A stretch of 64,000 nt of DNA, from positions 1-64,000 of the forward strand of contig JAJFFF010000018.1 in the NCBI GenBank assembly GCA_021776785.1. The letters are read 5' to 3'. The stretch's first letter is position 1. Every line of letters begins with the position of its first letter. Origin of the DNA: Planctomycetota bacterium. Lineage in GTDB: Bacteria > Planctomycetota > PLA2. Shown here one piece after another: positions 1 to 6,637 of this stretch. The notes below the pieces were generated by a model. It made no database searches and had not been told where the DNA came from. It saw nothing but the letters and a program-made list of their open reading frames with translations. The position numbers were made by a program, and so were the translations under genes.

Positions 1-98
1 TCACTAAGAAGTCGCGAAATCGCCCCAAAGGTTTCATACAAAATCCGCGCAGTTGGCTAGCCCCGATCAGGAGCCAGTTTTTTCACACGCCGCGCCCC

Positions 99-121
99 AA
101 AAAAAACGGGCCGAGGACCCG
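99..121 (-). terminator. Weak candidate terminator
   Basis: On the minus strand a short stem, CGGG with CCCG around a 7-base loop, is followed by eight T residues (the A-run at 99-106 on the plus strand). It could end the long respiratory transcript. However, the stem is only 4 bp and it lies almost 290 bases past the last stop codon. Confidence 0.3.
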
Positions 122-183
122 ATTGGCGCGAAATGGCGCGAAACGCCCCCCACGATCCGCGCGGATTGACCTGGCTCCGTATG

Positions 184-400
184 ACCGTGACCGGACCGGG
201 CGGCGGGCGGCGAGCGGCGGGCGGGCGGGCGGCGGACCGCGGGCGGCGGCGACGGCCCCGTGACCGACCGCGGGCGGCGAGCGGCGAGCGGCGGCTGCGG
301 TTCCGTGACCGCCCGGGGAGCGCGGGCGGGCGGCGGGCGGCCGCGTGACCGACCGACCGGGGACCGGCGTGTGGCCGCGGGCGGCGGCGGCGGTGACCAG
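184..400. repeat. GC-rich low-complexity repeat
   Basis: The tract is built from short GGCGGGC/GGCGAGC units broken by the word GTGACC, which appears at 187, 260, 305, 345 and 393. The spacings are therefore about 73, 45, 40 and 48 bases, so this is an irregular repeat and not a true tandem array. The sequence is strongly G-rich on the plus strand. Its function is unknown. Confidence 0.6.
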
Positions 401-406
401 CGGCGC

Positions 407-1264
407 TTAGTTTGGGATTGTCCAGTCGGCTTTGGTTACTTTGCCGCCTTCGACTGTGATCGACGCTCGGTTTTGTATCGGCGCGCCGTAGCTGTACCCG
501 ACGACCTTGTCACCTTGCTTGTCCGGCTTCGCTTCCCAGCCTTCGTGCCAAAAGCGCAGGTTGTACGTTCCCGCCGGCACGTCTTTGAGTTCGAACTCGC
601 CCTTGTCGTTTGTCACCACGTAATACGGATGCTCAACCACAAAGATGTAGGCCGACATCCAGTAGTGGCCCGCATCGCACTGCACGAAGTAAAACCCTGG
701 TTTGCGCATCGCGCGCTTCGACATCGGCGACGGCGAGACCGTGTTGTCCTTCATTGCCGCGTTCAGCACATCGCCGCTCTTGGAGTGCGGGTTATCGATT
801 GTGCCTTTCCACACGTGCACGTTGTGCAGGATGCCGTCCGACGACTTGAAGTTTACTTTGGACTTCGCCGGGACGACTGTGATGTGCGGAAAGTACTGGC
901 ATCCCTTCTGATCGATCATGACTTGGGTCGGCACCGCCTTCTTGCCGGACTCGATGCCGTCCAAGAACACGACCACGTTGCCGACGCCGAGCGATGCTTT
1001 GTCGAACACCAGACGCGGGCTCGTTTTCGCGGCCGCGCACGTTTCGACGTCCGCGCCGATCACCAGCTCGGGAAGTGTGACGGCCTTGGTCAGTTTGACC
1101 GTGCCTTTCACGCTCCCACCGTTGATCACGTCCGCTGCTTTGTAGCGCGCCGCGATCGGAACGCTCATTCCGGGACCGGCTTGCACGGTCTCCCAGAAGG
1201 GTAGCGCCAACAAAACGACCGAAAGGGCCACCATCAGGGCAACCGGTGCGATGTACTTCGCCAT
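407..1264 (-). CDS. Blue-copper-like exported protein with C-terminal CNA-B-like domain (copy 2)
   Basis: A 285-residue protein with an N-terminal hydrophobic signal or anchor (residues 4-24). The middle has a cupredoxin-like layout: CQYFPH at 122-127, LHNVH with H147, then CDAGHYWM giving C196, H200 and M203. This is the His, Cys-x3-His-x2-Met pattern expected of a type 1 copper site. Residues 215-245 resemble a carboxypeptidase-regulatory/CNA-B-like beta domain (GEFELKDVPAGTYNLRFWH). The start is placed at the second ATG of ATGAATATG because GGAGAG then sits 7 bases upstream. A paralogue with the same motifs lies at 9283-10098. I infer a periplasmic electron carrier or copper protein of the oxidase cluster. 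Copper binding is predicted from motif only. Confidence 0.7.
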   Translation of the reverse strand: MAKYIAPVALMVALSVVLLALPFWETVQAGPGMSVPIAARYKAADVINGGSVKGTVKLTKAVTLPELVIGADVETCAAAKTSPRLVFDKASLGVGNVVVFLDGIESGKKAVPTQVMIDQKGCQYFPHITVVPAKSKVNFKSSDGILHNVHVWKGTIDNPHSKSGDVLNAAMKDNTVSPSPMSKRAMRKPGFYFVQCDAGHYWMSAYIFVVEHPYYVVTNDKGEFELKDVPAGTYNLRFWHEGWEAKPDKQGDKVVGYSYGAPIQNRASITVEGGKVTKADWTIPN

Positions 1265-1355
1265 ATTCATTCTCTCCACGTCAAACGGGATGAGGCCACT
1301 CGCGGTGAGCTCGCAGACCTCTGCGAGCCAGCAGGTTTGCACCCACGCGAGGCGG

Positions 1356-1472
1356 CTACTTTGCTTTTGTCGCTTTTCTTACCTGGTGCACGACCAGCGA
1401 CGCGATGATGGCGATCACGACAAACGGAGACGCCATCATCACGAGGATGCTCCAAGAGTATCCAGCCGCCAT
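1356..1472 (-). CDS. Tiny single-pass membrane protein (38 aa)
   Basis: This frame begins MAAGYSWSILVMMASPF, continues as one strongly hydrophobic helix (about residues 8-29) and ends in a basic tail, HQVRKATKAK. AGGGG lies a few bases before the ATG. It is on the same strand as the respiratory genes, between the DUF420 gene and the terminal blue-copper-like gene. One helix with a positive cytoplasmic tail fits a small oxidase subunit or assembly peptide, as is known for other terminal oxidases. I recognise no family, and the role is inferred from position. Confidence 0.55.
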   Translation of the reverse strand: MAAGYSWSILVMMASPFVVIAIIASLVVHQVRKATKAK

Positions 1473-1523
1473 ACGCCCCTGATCCTCAGAGGCTCGTGCC
1501 GCGATCGCCGCGCGGCAACTCGG

Positions 1524-1631
1524 TCAGCCGAATGCACTTTGTTGCATCAAAAACAGGCCGAGCATTCCGGCCCAGAGCGCGACGCGCTGCATGCTCCAGA
1601 GCTTACCACCGCGCGCACCACCGTTCGCCAT
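1524..1631 (-). CDS. Tiny putative membrane protein (35 aa)
   Basis: A 35-residue frame starts MANGGARGGKLWSMQR and then has a hydrophobic stretch, about residues 17-29. A GAGG ribosome-binding site lies 9 bases before the ATG. It sits 21 bases downstream of the DUF420 stop codon and before the 38-residue ORF, so two tiny membrane ORFs follow each other within the oxidase gene run. The family is not recognised, and chance cannot be excluded at this length. Confidence 0.4.
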   Translation of the reverse strand: MANGGARGGKLWSMQRVALWAGMLGLFLMQQSAFG

Positions 1632-1652
1632 TTGACGAAGCCTCAGCGTGTC

Positions 1653-2060
1653 TCAAATAACGTACAGCCAGACGTAAATCGCGACTCCTGTGACCGATAC
1701 GTAGAGCCAAATCGGAAACGTCCAACGCGCCCATTTTTTGTGCTGTCCAAAATTCTCTTTCAGCGCGTGCCGAAACGTCATGATCACGAGCGGTACGTTC
1801 ACAACAGCCAACACCGTGTGGCTGATCAGGAGCGCGAAATACGGCGTGCGGAACGCGCCCTGGTACTTGGTTACCGTTCCCACGCGAAAGTGGTAGGTGA
1901 GATAGCTCGCCAAAAACAAAAGCGACACGACGAGGGCGGATTTCATCAATGCCTCGTGCCGTGCGCGTCGTCCAGCCTTGATTGCCACAAAGCCCGACAC
2001 CAACAAAACCGCCGCCACCGTGTTGAGGCACGCGTTTACGAGCGGAAGGTGTTGAATCAT
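1653..2060 (-). CDS. DUF420 membrane protein, oxidase maturation (CtaM-like)
   Basis: A 135-residue integral membrane protein with about four helices, starting MIQHLPLVNACLNTVAAVLL. Conserved-looking histidines occur in YLTYHFRVG, LLISHTVLA and FRHAL. This matches the DUF420 family; a member called CtaM/YozB is reported to be needed for heme-copper oxidase activity in Firmicutes. The start overlaps the SCO1 stop by 4 nt (ATGA), so the two are probably translationally coupled. Much longer frames extend upstream but overlap SCO1 and lack sense, so the internal ATG is chosen. The likely role is assembly of the aa3-type oxidase encoded in the same run. Confidence 0.82.
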   Translation of the reverse strand: MIQHLPLVNACLNTVAAVLLVSGFVAIKAGRRARHEALMKSALVVSLLFLASYLTYHFRVGTVTKYQGAFRTPYFALLISHTVLAVVNVPLVIMTFRHALKENFGQHKKWARWTFPIWLYVSVTGVAIYVWLYVI

Positions 2061-2647
2061 GACTCGGCCAAGAGCTTGCGAATCGTTTTGCGCATGTCCG
2101 CCATGCGGCGCGCGTCCTTGTTGTCGAACATGCCGCGGACAAAACCGTTCTTGCCCACGAGGACGAAGTACGTGGAGTGAATGAGCGGCTCTTCCGGGCG
2201 CCACGAAATCTTGAGGCCGTCGTGCGCAAACTTCTTCACGAGCGCGCGTTGCCCCCAAAGGAAGTACCACTGTTCCGGGTTGGCCATCCGCTCTTTGGCG
2301 AACTTCTTCAAGGCTTCCGGCGAGTCGGTGGCGGGGTCCACTGTGGTCGCGACGATCTTGAAATCTCTTTCTTTCGCGAACTCTTCTTGGAGCTTCTCCA
2401 TCTCGCCGACCATCGCGATACAGTGCGTCGGACACGTCGTGAAGATGAACGACGCCACCCATACGTTCCCGGCCAACTCCGCGTTGCCGATCGGCCGCCC
2501 TTGACACTCGAGCAACTTAAACGGCGGCACTCTGTAGAACTTCTTGCCGTCATTGTTGGCCTGGTTGCGCGTCTCAAACTCGGGCGTCTCACCGCATGCG
2601 GCCAGCCCCAAGAACAGTCCTAGAATCGAGATCCAAAATCCTCTCAT
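2057..2647 (-). CDS. SCO1/SenC-family copper chaperone lipoprotein
   Basis: A 196-residue protein of the SCO1/SenC/PrrC thioredoxin-like family, which loads the CuA centre of oxidase subunit II. The N-terminus is a lipoprotein signal (LGLAAC, Cys18). The copper-binding motif TTCPTHC gives C72 and C76, and the partner histidine is H157 in PLIHSTYF. All three metal ligands are present and the length is typical. It overlaps the ABC permease gene by 4 nt upstream and the DUF420 gene by 4 nt downstream. It probably acts at the outer face of the cytoplasmic membrane on the CoxB encoded at 8416-9282. Confidence 0.93.
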   Translation of the reverse strand: MRGFWISILGLFLGLAACGETPEFETRNQANNDGKKFYRVPPFKLLECQGRPIGNAELAGNVWVASFIFTTCPTHCIAMVGEMEKLQEEFAKERDFKIVATTVDPATDSPEALKKFAKERMANPEQWYFLWGQRALVKKFAHDGLKISWRPEEPLIHSTYFVLVGKNGFVRGMFDNKDARRMADMRKTIRKLLAES

Positions 2648-3411
2648 CGGAGATCCCCTTTCGCAGGCCGCGACGCGAGTCGCAGCGCGAAAACAAACAT
2701 CAAAACGGCGAAGAGCGCGGTGACGCCAACGCAAACCGCACTCGAAGGCGAACCGGTCATGCCTAGGGCGTGTCGCAATCCGGTGACGCCGTAGGTGAGC
2801 GGGTTGAGCTTCAACATCCATCCCAACACGGGGTGCAACCCTTCGCTGGGGAAAAACGAACCGGACATAAGCCACATCGGCATCAAGAACACGCTCATGA
2901 TCGCGTGAAAGCCTTGGGTCGAGTCCATGCGCCACGCGATGCAAAAACCGAGCCCGCACAGGCCGAACGCGACAAGGCCAAGGACGCCGATCGCTTCCAA
3001 AAACTGCAGGGGGCTGAGCGCGATGCCGACCGTCGGGGCGAGCAGCAAGAAAATCCCGGCTTGCAGCACCGCGAGCACGGTCCCCCCCACGATCTTGCCG
3101 AGCACCATCCAGCCGCGCCCGATGGGCGCGACCAACACGCCCTGCAAAAAACCCTGGTTGCGATCTTCGATGATCGAGATCGTCGAAAAAATCGCGGTGA
3201 ACAGGGTGATAAGTACGGCGACGCCGGGGAGGAAAAACTGAGCGTAGCTCTCCTCGCCGCCAGGCATGCGAAAACTGGATCGAAACGCCGCGCCGAACAG
3301 CAACCAAAAGATCAGCGGTTGGCCGATCGCGCCCGCCACGCGATTCGGTTGGCGGAAAAACCGCACGAGTTCGCGCTCGACCAAAGCGTACGCGCCGCGC
3401 AGACCGCTCAT
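2644..3411 (-). CDS. ABC-2 type transporter permease
   Basis: A 255-residue ABC-2 permease with about six membrane helices. It begins MSGLRGAYALVERELVRFFR, with the typical amphipathic lead-in to helix 1, and contains the family region SIIEDRNQGFLQGVLVAPI. It is coupled by 4-nt overlaps to the ATPase gene upstream and SCO1 downstream. Its placement inside the oxidase assembly genes suggests export of something needed for oxidase maturation, by analogy with the NosFY transporter of nitrous oxide reductase. The substrate is not visible in the sequence; drug or lipid export is an alternative. Confidence 0.88.
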   Translation of the reverse strand: MSGLRGAYALVERELVRFFRQPNRVAGAIGQPLIFWLLFGAAFRSSFRMPGGEESYAQFFLPGVAVLITLFTAIFSTISIIEDRNQGFLQGVLVAPIGRGWMVLGKIVGGTVLAVLQAGIFLLLAPTVGIALSPLQFLEAIGVLGLVAFGLCGLGFCIAWRMDSTQGFHAIMSVFLMPMWLMSGSFFPSEGLHPVLGWMLKLNPLTYGVTGLRHALGMTGSPSSAVCVGVTALFAVLMFVFALRLASRPAKGDLR

Positions 3412-4334
3412 GCGTCGGCGCTCCAGAACTTGTGACCGGTCGCTTGAATGAACACGTCCTCAAGCGTCGGGCGTCCGACGGAGACCGTCGTGATTTTCGC
3501 GCCGAACGCGGCGAACAGCTTCGGAAGCAGCGCTTGCGCGTCCTCGTGCTCAAAGCGCAGAGTGTCGTCCACCAGCGTGCTTGGGATTTTGAACCGATCG
3601 AGGAGCGCGCGCTGCAACGCTTCGGAATCGGGCGCACCGAGCGTCACGATCGCGCCGCCGATCCGTGCCCGCAGCTCGTCGGGCGTGCCGAGCGCGACCA
3701 ATCGGCCCTCATCGAGAATCGCCAAACGATCGCAGCGTTCGGCCTCCTCCATCAGATGCGTCGTGACCAGACTCGTGACGCCGTCGCGCTCACGGAGTGA
3801 ACCCAAGTACTCCCAGAGATCGCGCCGCGCACCCGGATCCAAGCCCGTGGACGGCTCGTCCAAGATCATCACGTCCGGATCGTGCAGCATGCCCTTGGCA
3901 AGCTCGACGCGGCGGCGCAAACCGCCGGAGAGATCTTCGACTTTGTCGAGAGCGCGCTCCGTTAAACCCACGCGTGCCAGGCGATCCGCCGTCCGCGCCC
4001 GCACATCCCGGCCGTGCAGGCCGTAAAGCGCGCCGTGATACCAGAGGTTCTCGCGCACGCGGAGCTTGGGATCCAAGCTCGGGCTTTGAAACACAACACC
4101 GAGCTTCGCGCGCACCGCCCGAGCGTCCTGCACGCAGTCGTGACCGAGAACGCGCGCGGCGCCGCCGGTCGGCGCCATCAACGTGGTGAGGATGCGAAAC
4201 AGCGTGGTTTTGCCGCCGCCGTTGGGGCCGAGCAGACCAAAGATCTCGCCCGACCGCACGTCAAACGACACGTCGTCCAGCGCTCGGCGTTCGCCGTAGC
4301 GATGCACAACCGCGGCGACTTCGATGGCGTTCAC
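3408..4334 (-). CDS. ABC transporter ATP-binding protein
   Basis: A 308-residue ATPase partner of the permease at 2644-3411. The Walker A is GPNGGGKTT (about residues 36-44), the signature is LSGG followed by LRRR, the Walker B is VMILDEP, and the H-loop is TTHLMEEAERC. The signature ends LSGGL and not LSGGQ, as in DrrA/NatA-type ABC-2 exporters. The C-terminal 80 residues are the usual DUF4162-like extension of this class, ending PTLEDVFIQATG. Translation starts with GTG, and its GTGA overlaps the stop codon of the subunit-III-like gene. It probably energises export linked to oxidase assembly. Confidence 0.92.
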   Translation of the reverse strand: MNAIEVAAVVHRYGERRALDDVSFDVRSGEIFGLLGPNGGGKTTLFRILTTLMAPTGGAARVLGHDCVQDARAVRAKLGVVFQSPSLDPKLRVRENLWYHGALYGLHGRDVRARTADRLARVGLTERALDKVEDLSGGLRRRVELAKGMLHDPDVMILDEPSTGLDPGARRDLWEYLGSLRERDGVTSLVTTHLMEEAERCDRLAILDEGRLVALGTPDELRARIGGAIVTLGAPDSEALQRALLDRFKIPSTLVDDTLRFEHEDAQALLPKLFAAFGAKITTVSVGRPTLEDVFIQATGHKFWSADA

Positions 4335-4831
4335 AGCAAGATCGCGCTAAAGCCCAGGCCGCCGAGGACCCCGAGCACGGTTAAGAACACGGCGAGGATG
4401 CGCGGACTCTCGACCGCGCGAATGCGAACGCCGAGGTAGACGAGCGCGCCCAACACATGCACGGTCCACACCGTGGTGCATGCGTACAGCGCGGCCGTGT
4501 AGTTGCCCATGCGCAACGAGAGTCCGCGCTGCTGCGCTTGGTGCCAAAACAACGCCATGACGCTGAGCGAACTCGCGAGCGCAAAGAACGCAATGACGCG
4601 CGGCAATCCGAGCCGCAGCATTCCGGCTGCGAGCAACGTCAGTCCGGCCGCCACGTAGGGCAGGGTGGCGCCGATCCGAATGCCGCCCGGGGAGTCGGGC
4701 CAAGCAAGGCCCGCGTCGCCCACGCGTTGCCGTGCGTGATAGCAGGCATACGTCATCGCGACGAGGAACATCGTGTCGGCAAGCAGCGCCAGCCATGCGC
4801 CTACAGCGCGCGTTTCGCGACGATCATTCAT
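4331..4831 (-). CDS. Short heme-copper oxidase subunit III-like membrane protein
   Basis: A 166-residue protein with about five predicted helices. The segment ALYACTTVWTVHVLGALVYL resembles the conserved His-containing helix of cytochrome oxidase subunit III, and LSVMALFWHQAQQRG resembles an earlier part of that family. Typical subunit III proteins have about 190-270 residues and seven or five helices, so this one is short and divergent. It lies between ctaB (10-nt gap) and the ABC ATPase (4-nt overlap). No other subunit III candidate is present in the cluster. An assembly protein unrelated to subunit III remains possible. Confidence 0.6.
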   Translation of the reverse strand: MNDRRETRAVGAWLALLADTMFLVAMTYACYHARQRVGDAGLAWPDSPGGIRIGATLPYVAAGLTLLAAGMLRLGLPRVIAFFALASSLSVMALFWHQAQQRGLSLRMGNYTAALYACTTVWTVHVLGALVYLGVRIRAVESPRILAVFLTVLGVLGGLGFSAILL

Positions 4832-4841
4832 GCGTTGGATT

Positions 4842-5747
4842 TCAGCGTTGCGTGATGGCGATTAGGCCCAACAGCAGCGGCAGATAAAGCAGGGACGCGC
4901 GCATGAGAGCGCGCGCGCGCACGCCATCGCGTTGACGGGCAAACCGCAGCGCGTAATAGATGAAGTAGGCGCCGAGGCCCACGGCGCCGACGATGTAGAA
5001 CACCCCGCGCTCGTGCCGGAGCGCGGGCAGAATGCTGACGGCGAGTAAGGCGAGCGCGCCCAGGACGGCTTGCCGGCCGGAGATGACACCGCTTCGATCC
5101 ACGGCGGGCAGCATGCGGTATCCGCCCGCCGCGTAGTCGTCGCGATACATCCATGCGATCGCGAGAAAATGCGGGATCTGCCAGAAGAACACGATCCAAA
5201 ACAGGCCCCACGCGGGCGCGTCCAGTCGTCCGGCAACCGCGGCCCAGCCGATCAGTGCGGGTAACGCGCCCGGGATGGCGCCGACGTGCGTGTTCAACGT
5301 CGTGCGGCGCTTGAGCGGCGTGTATACGCCCAGATAAAGCACCGACGTCAGCGCGCCGAGCATCGCCGCGAGCGGCGTGGTTGCGAGTGCCAACCACAGC
5401 ACGCCCACCACGGTGCACGTAACGCCGAACACCAACACCTCACGCGGCGTGAGCAGCCCGCGTTGAATCGGGCGGTTCGCCGTGCGGCGCATAAGTTTGT
5501 CGAAATCGCGCTCCATGAACATGTTGAGCGCGTTCGCGCCGCCGGCCAGAAGTCCGGCCGCGAGCACGGCATGCCACACGACCCAATGTTGGGCCGCGTT
5601 GGCGCCTCCACCCGCCGCCATCCATCCGGACAAAAATACAACGACCAATGCAAACGAACTCAGTCGCGGCTTCGTCAACGCGACGTAGTGACGCCAGGTA
5701 GGAACGGCGCGCTGCGTTTCATCGACGGTGGCGATGCGCGTGTTCAT
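4842..5747 (-). CDS. ctaB: Protoheme IX farnesyltransferase (heme O synthase)
   Basis: A 301-residue UbiA-superfamily enzyme that attaches farnesyl to heme B to make heme O, the precursor of the heme A used by the neighbouring oxidase. The first Asp-rich motif is NMFMERDFDKLMRRT and the second region is MYRDDYAAGGYRMLP, both diagnostic for CtaB/CyoE. About nine membrane helices are visible. A longer frame upstream overlaps ctaA and is a shadow. The chosen ATG overlaps the ctaA stop by 4 nt. It acts in the cytoplasmic membrane, directly before heme A synthase. Confidence 0.96.
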   Translation of the reverse strand: MNTRIATVDETQRAVPTWRHYVALTKPRLSSFALVVVFLSGWMAAGGGANAAQHWVVWHAVLAAGLLAGGANALNMFMERDFDKLMRRTANRPIQRGLLTPREVLVFGVTCTVVGVLWLALATTPLAAMLGALTSVLYLGVYTPLKRRTTLNTHVGAIPGALPALIGWAAVAGRLDAPAWGLFWIVFFWQIPHFLAIAWMYRDDYAAGGYRMLPAVDRSGVISGRQAVLGALALLAVSILPALRHERGVFYIVGAVGLGAYFIYYALRFARQRDGVRARALMRASLLYLPLLLGLIAITQR

Positions 5748-6631
5748 GCGTAGACCCCCGACACGGCGGTCGCATACGGATCGCAGCGATGCCGCGCGCG
5801 CAACACGATCACAACCGAAGTGGCGAGCATGAGCGCCCCCACCGACTGGTGGAGGGTGGGCCAAATCACCTCGGACTGGGTCATTGTCCACGGGTTGCCG
5901 TTCTTGAGGACGTAAGCGGCGACCATCCCCATCGCGATCTGCACCAGCAAAAGGCCGGCGAGCACGTACACGGCGCGCGTGAGCGCCGGACGATCGCCAT
6001 GGCGCATCGCGACCATGGTCAACATCCACAGAATCGAACCGAGAACGAGCATCGCGCCGAACAGGTGAGCAAGAATCGGACCGTTTTGGTGACGGAGCTG
6101 CGCGCCGAGCACGATCTGGAAAAAGATCGTGAACGCGACGGCGATCGCGAGTACGTAGAACCCGCGCACGGTCGAGCCGGTCTCGGGAACGCGCTGAGCG
6201 TCTTTGCTCAGCAGATACGCAAGCGCCACCATGACGCAGAAAAACGCCTGGCCCAAACATCCATGAATCAACGCGAGCACAGGATTGATCTCGGTGACCC
6301 GGAGGCCGCCGAGGACGCCCTGCACAATCACAAACGCGAGCGCAAACCATCCGAACGCGCGCACACGGCGGCGCGCGTCCGTTTTGTGAACCGATACGGC
6401 CAGCGCGATCGTCAGCAGCCCGACCAGGGCACCGAGCAAACGGTGACCGTGCTCGGACGCTTTATCGCCATCTTCCAACCAACCCGGCGGATTGACGCTG
6501 CCTTGGCTGAGCGGCCAGTCGGCGAACGCCATGCCCGCGTTGCGGCTGGTCACGATTCCCCCGACCGTCAACAGCAGGTGGGTGCCGATGGCGGTTATCA
6601 CCGCGAGTCGAAACACCCACCTCTGGTTCAT
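5744..6631 (-). CDS. ctaA: Heme A synthase (CtaA/COX15)
   Basis: A 295-residue, eight-helix membrane protein that oxidises heme O to heme A. The histidines expected for heme binding are visible in SEHGHRLLGALVG, LIHGCLGQAFF, ILAHLFGAMLVL and TLHQSVGALML. The two-fold repeated architecture of the COX15 family is evident. The gene lies immediately downstream of coxA and is coupled to ctaB by a 4-nt overlap, giving a complete heme O/heme A branch in the oxidase operon. Confidence 0.95.
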   Translation of the reverse strand: MNQRWVFRLAVITAIGTHLLLTVGGIVTSRNAGMAFADWPLSQGSVNPPGWLEDGDKASEHGHRLLGALVGLLTIALAVSVHKTDARRRVRAFGWFALAFVIVQGVLGGLRVTEINPVLALIHGCLGQAFFCVMVALAYLLSKDAQRVPETGSTVRGFYVLAIAVAFTIFFQIVLGAQLRHQNGPILAHLFGAMLVLGSILWMLTMVAMRHGDRPALTRAVYVLAGLLLVQIAMGMVAAYVLKNGNPWTMTQSEVIWPTLHQSVGALMLATSVVIVLRARHRCDPYATAVSGVYA

Positions 6632-6637
6632 GAACCG

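Larger units (their letters stand above)
1..406. other. Gene-free left edge
   Basis: I see no convincing gene here. The first 180 bases are mixed-composition spacer. From about 184 to 400 the sequence becomes very GC-rich low-complexity DNA. Open frames through it encode only Arg/Gly/Ala-rich nonsense and look like composition artefacts. The region lies downstream of the last gene of the respiratory run, which is on the minus strand and ends at 407, so it probably holds the 3' untranslated region and terminator. Confidence 0.6.

Noticed and set aside
260-1204. Long plus-strand frame over the low-complexity region
   Set aside because: It is the antisense shadow of the blue-copper-like gene plus a GC-rich repeat; composition is Arg/His-rich with no domain.
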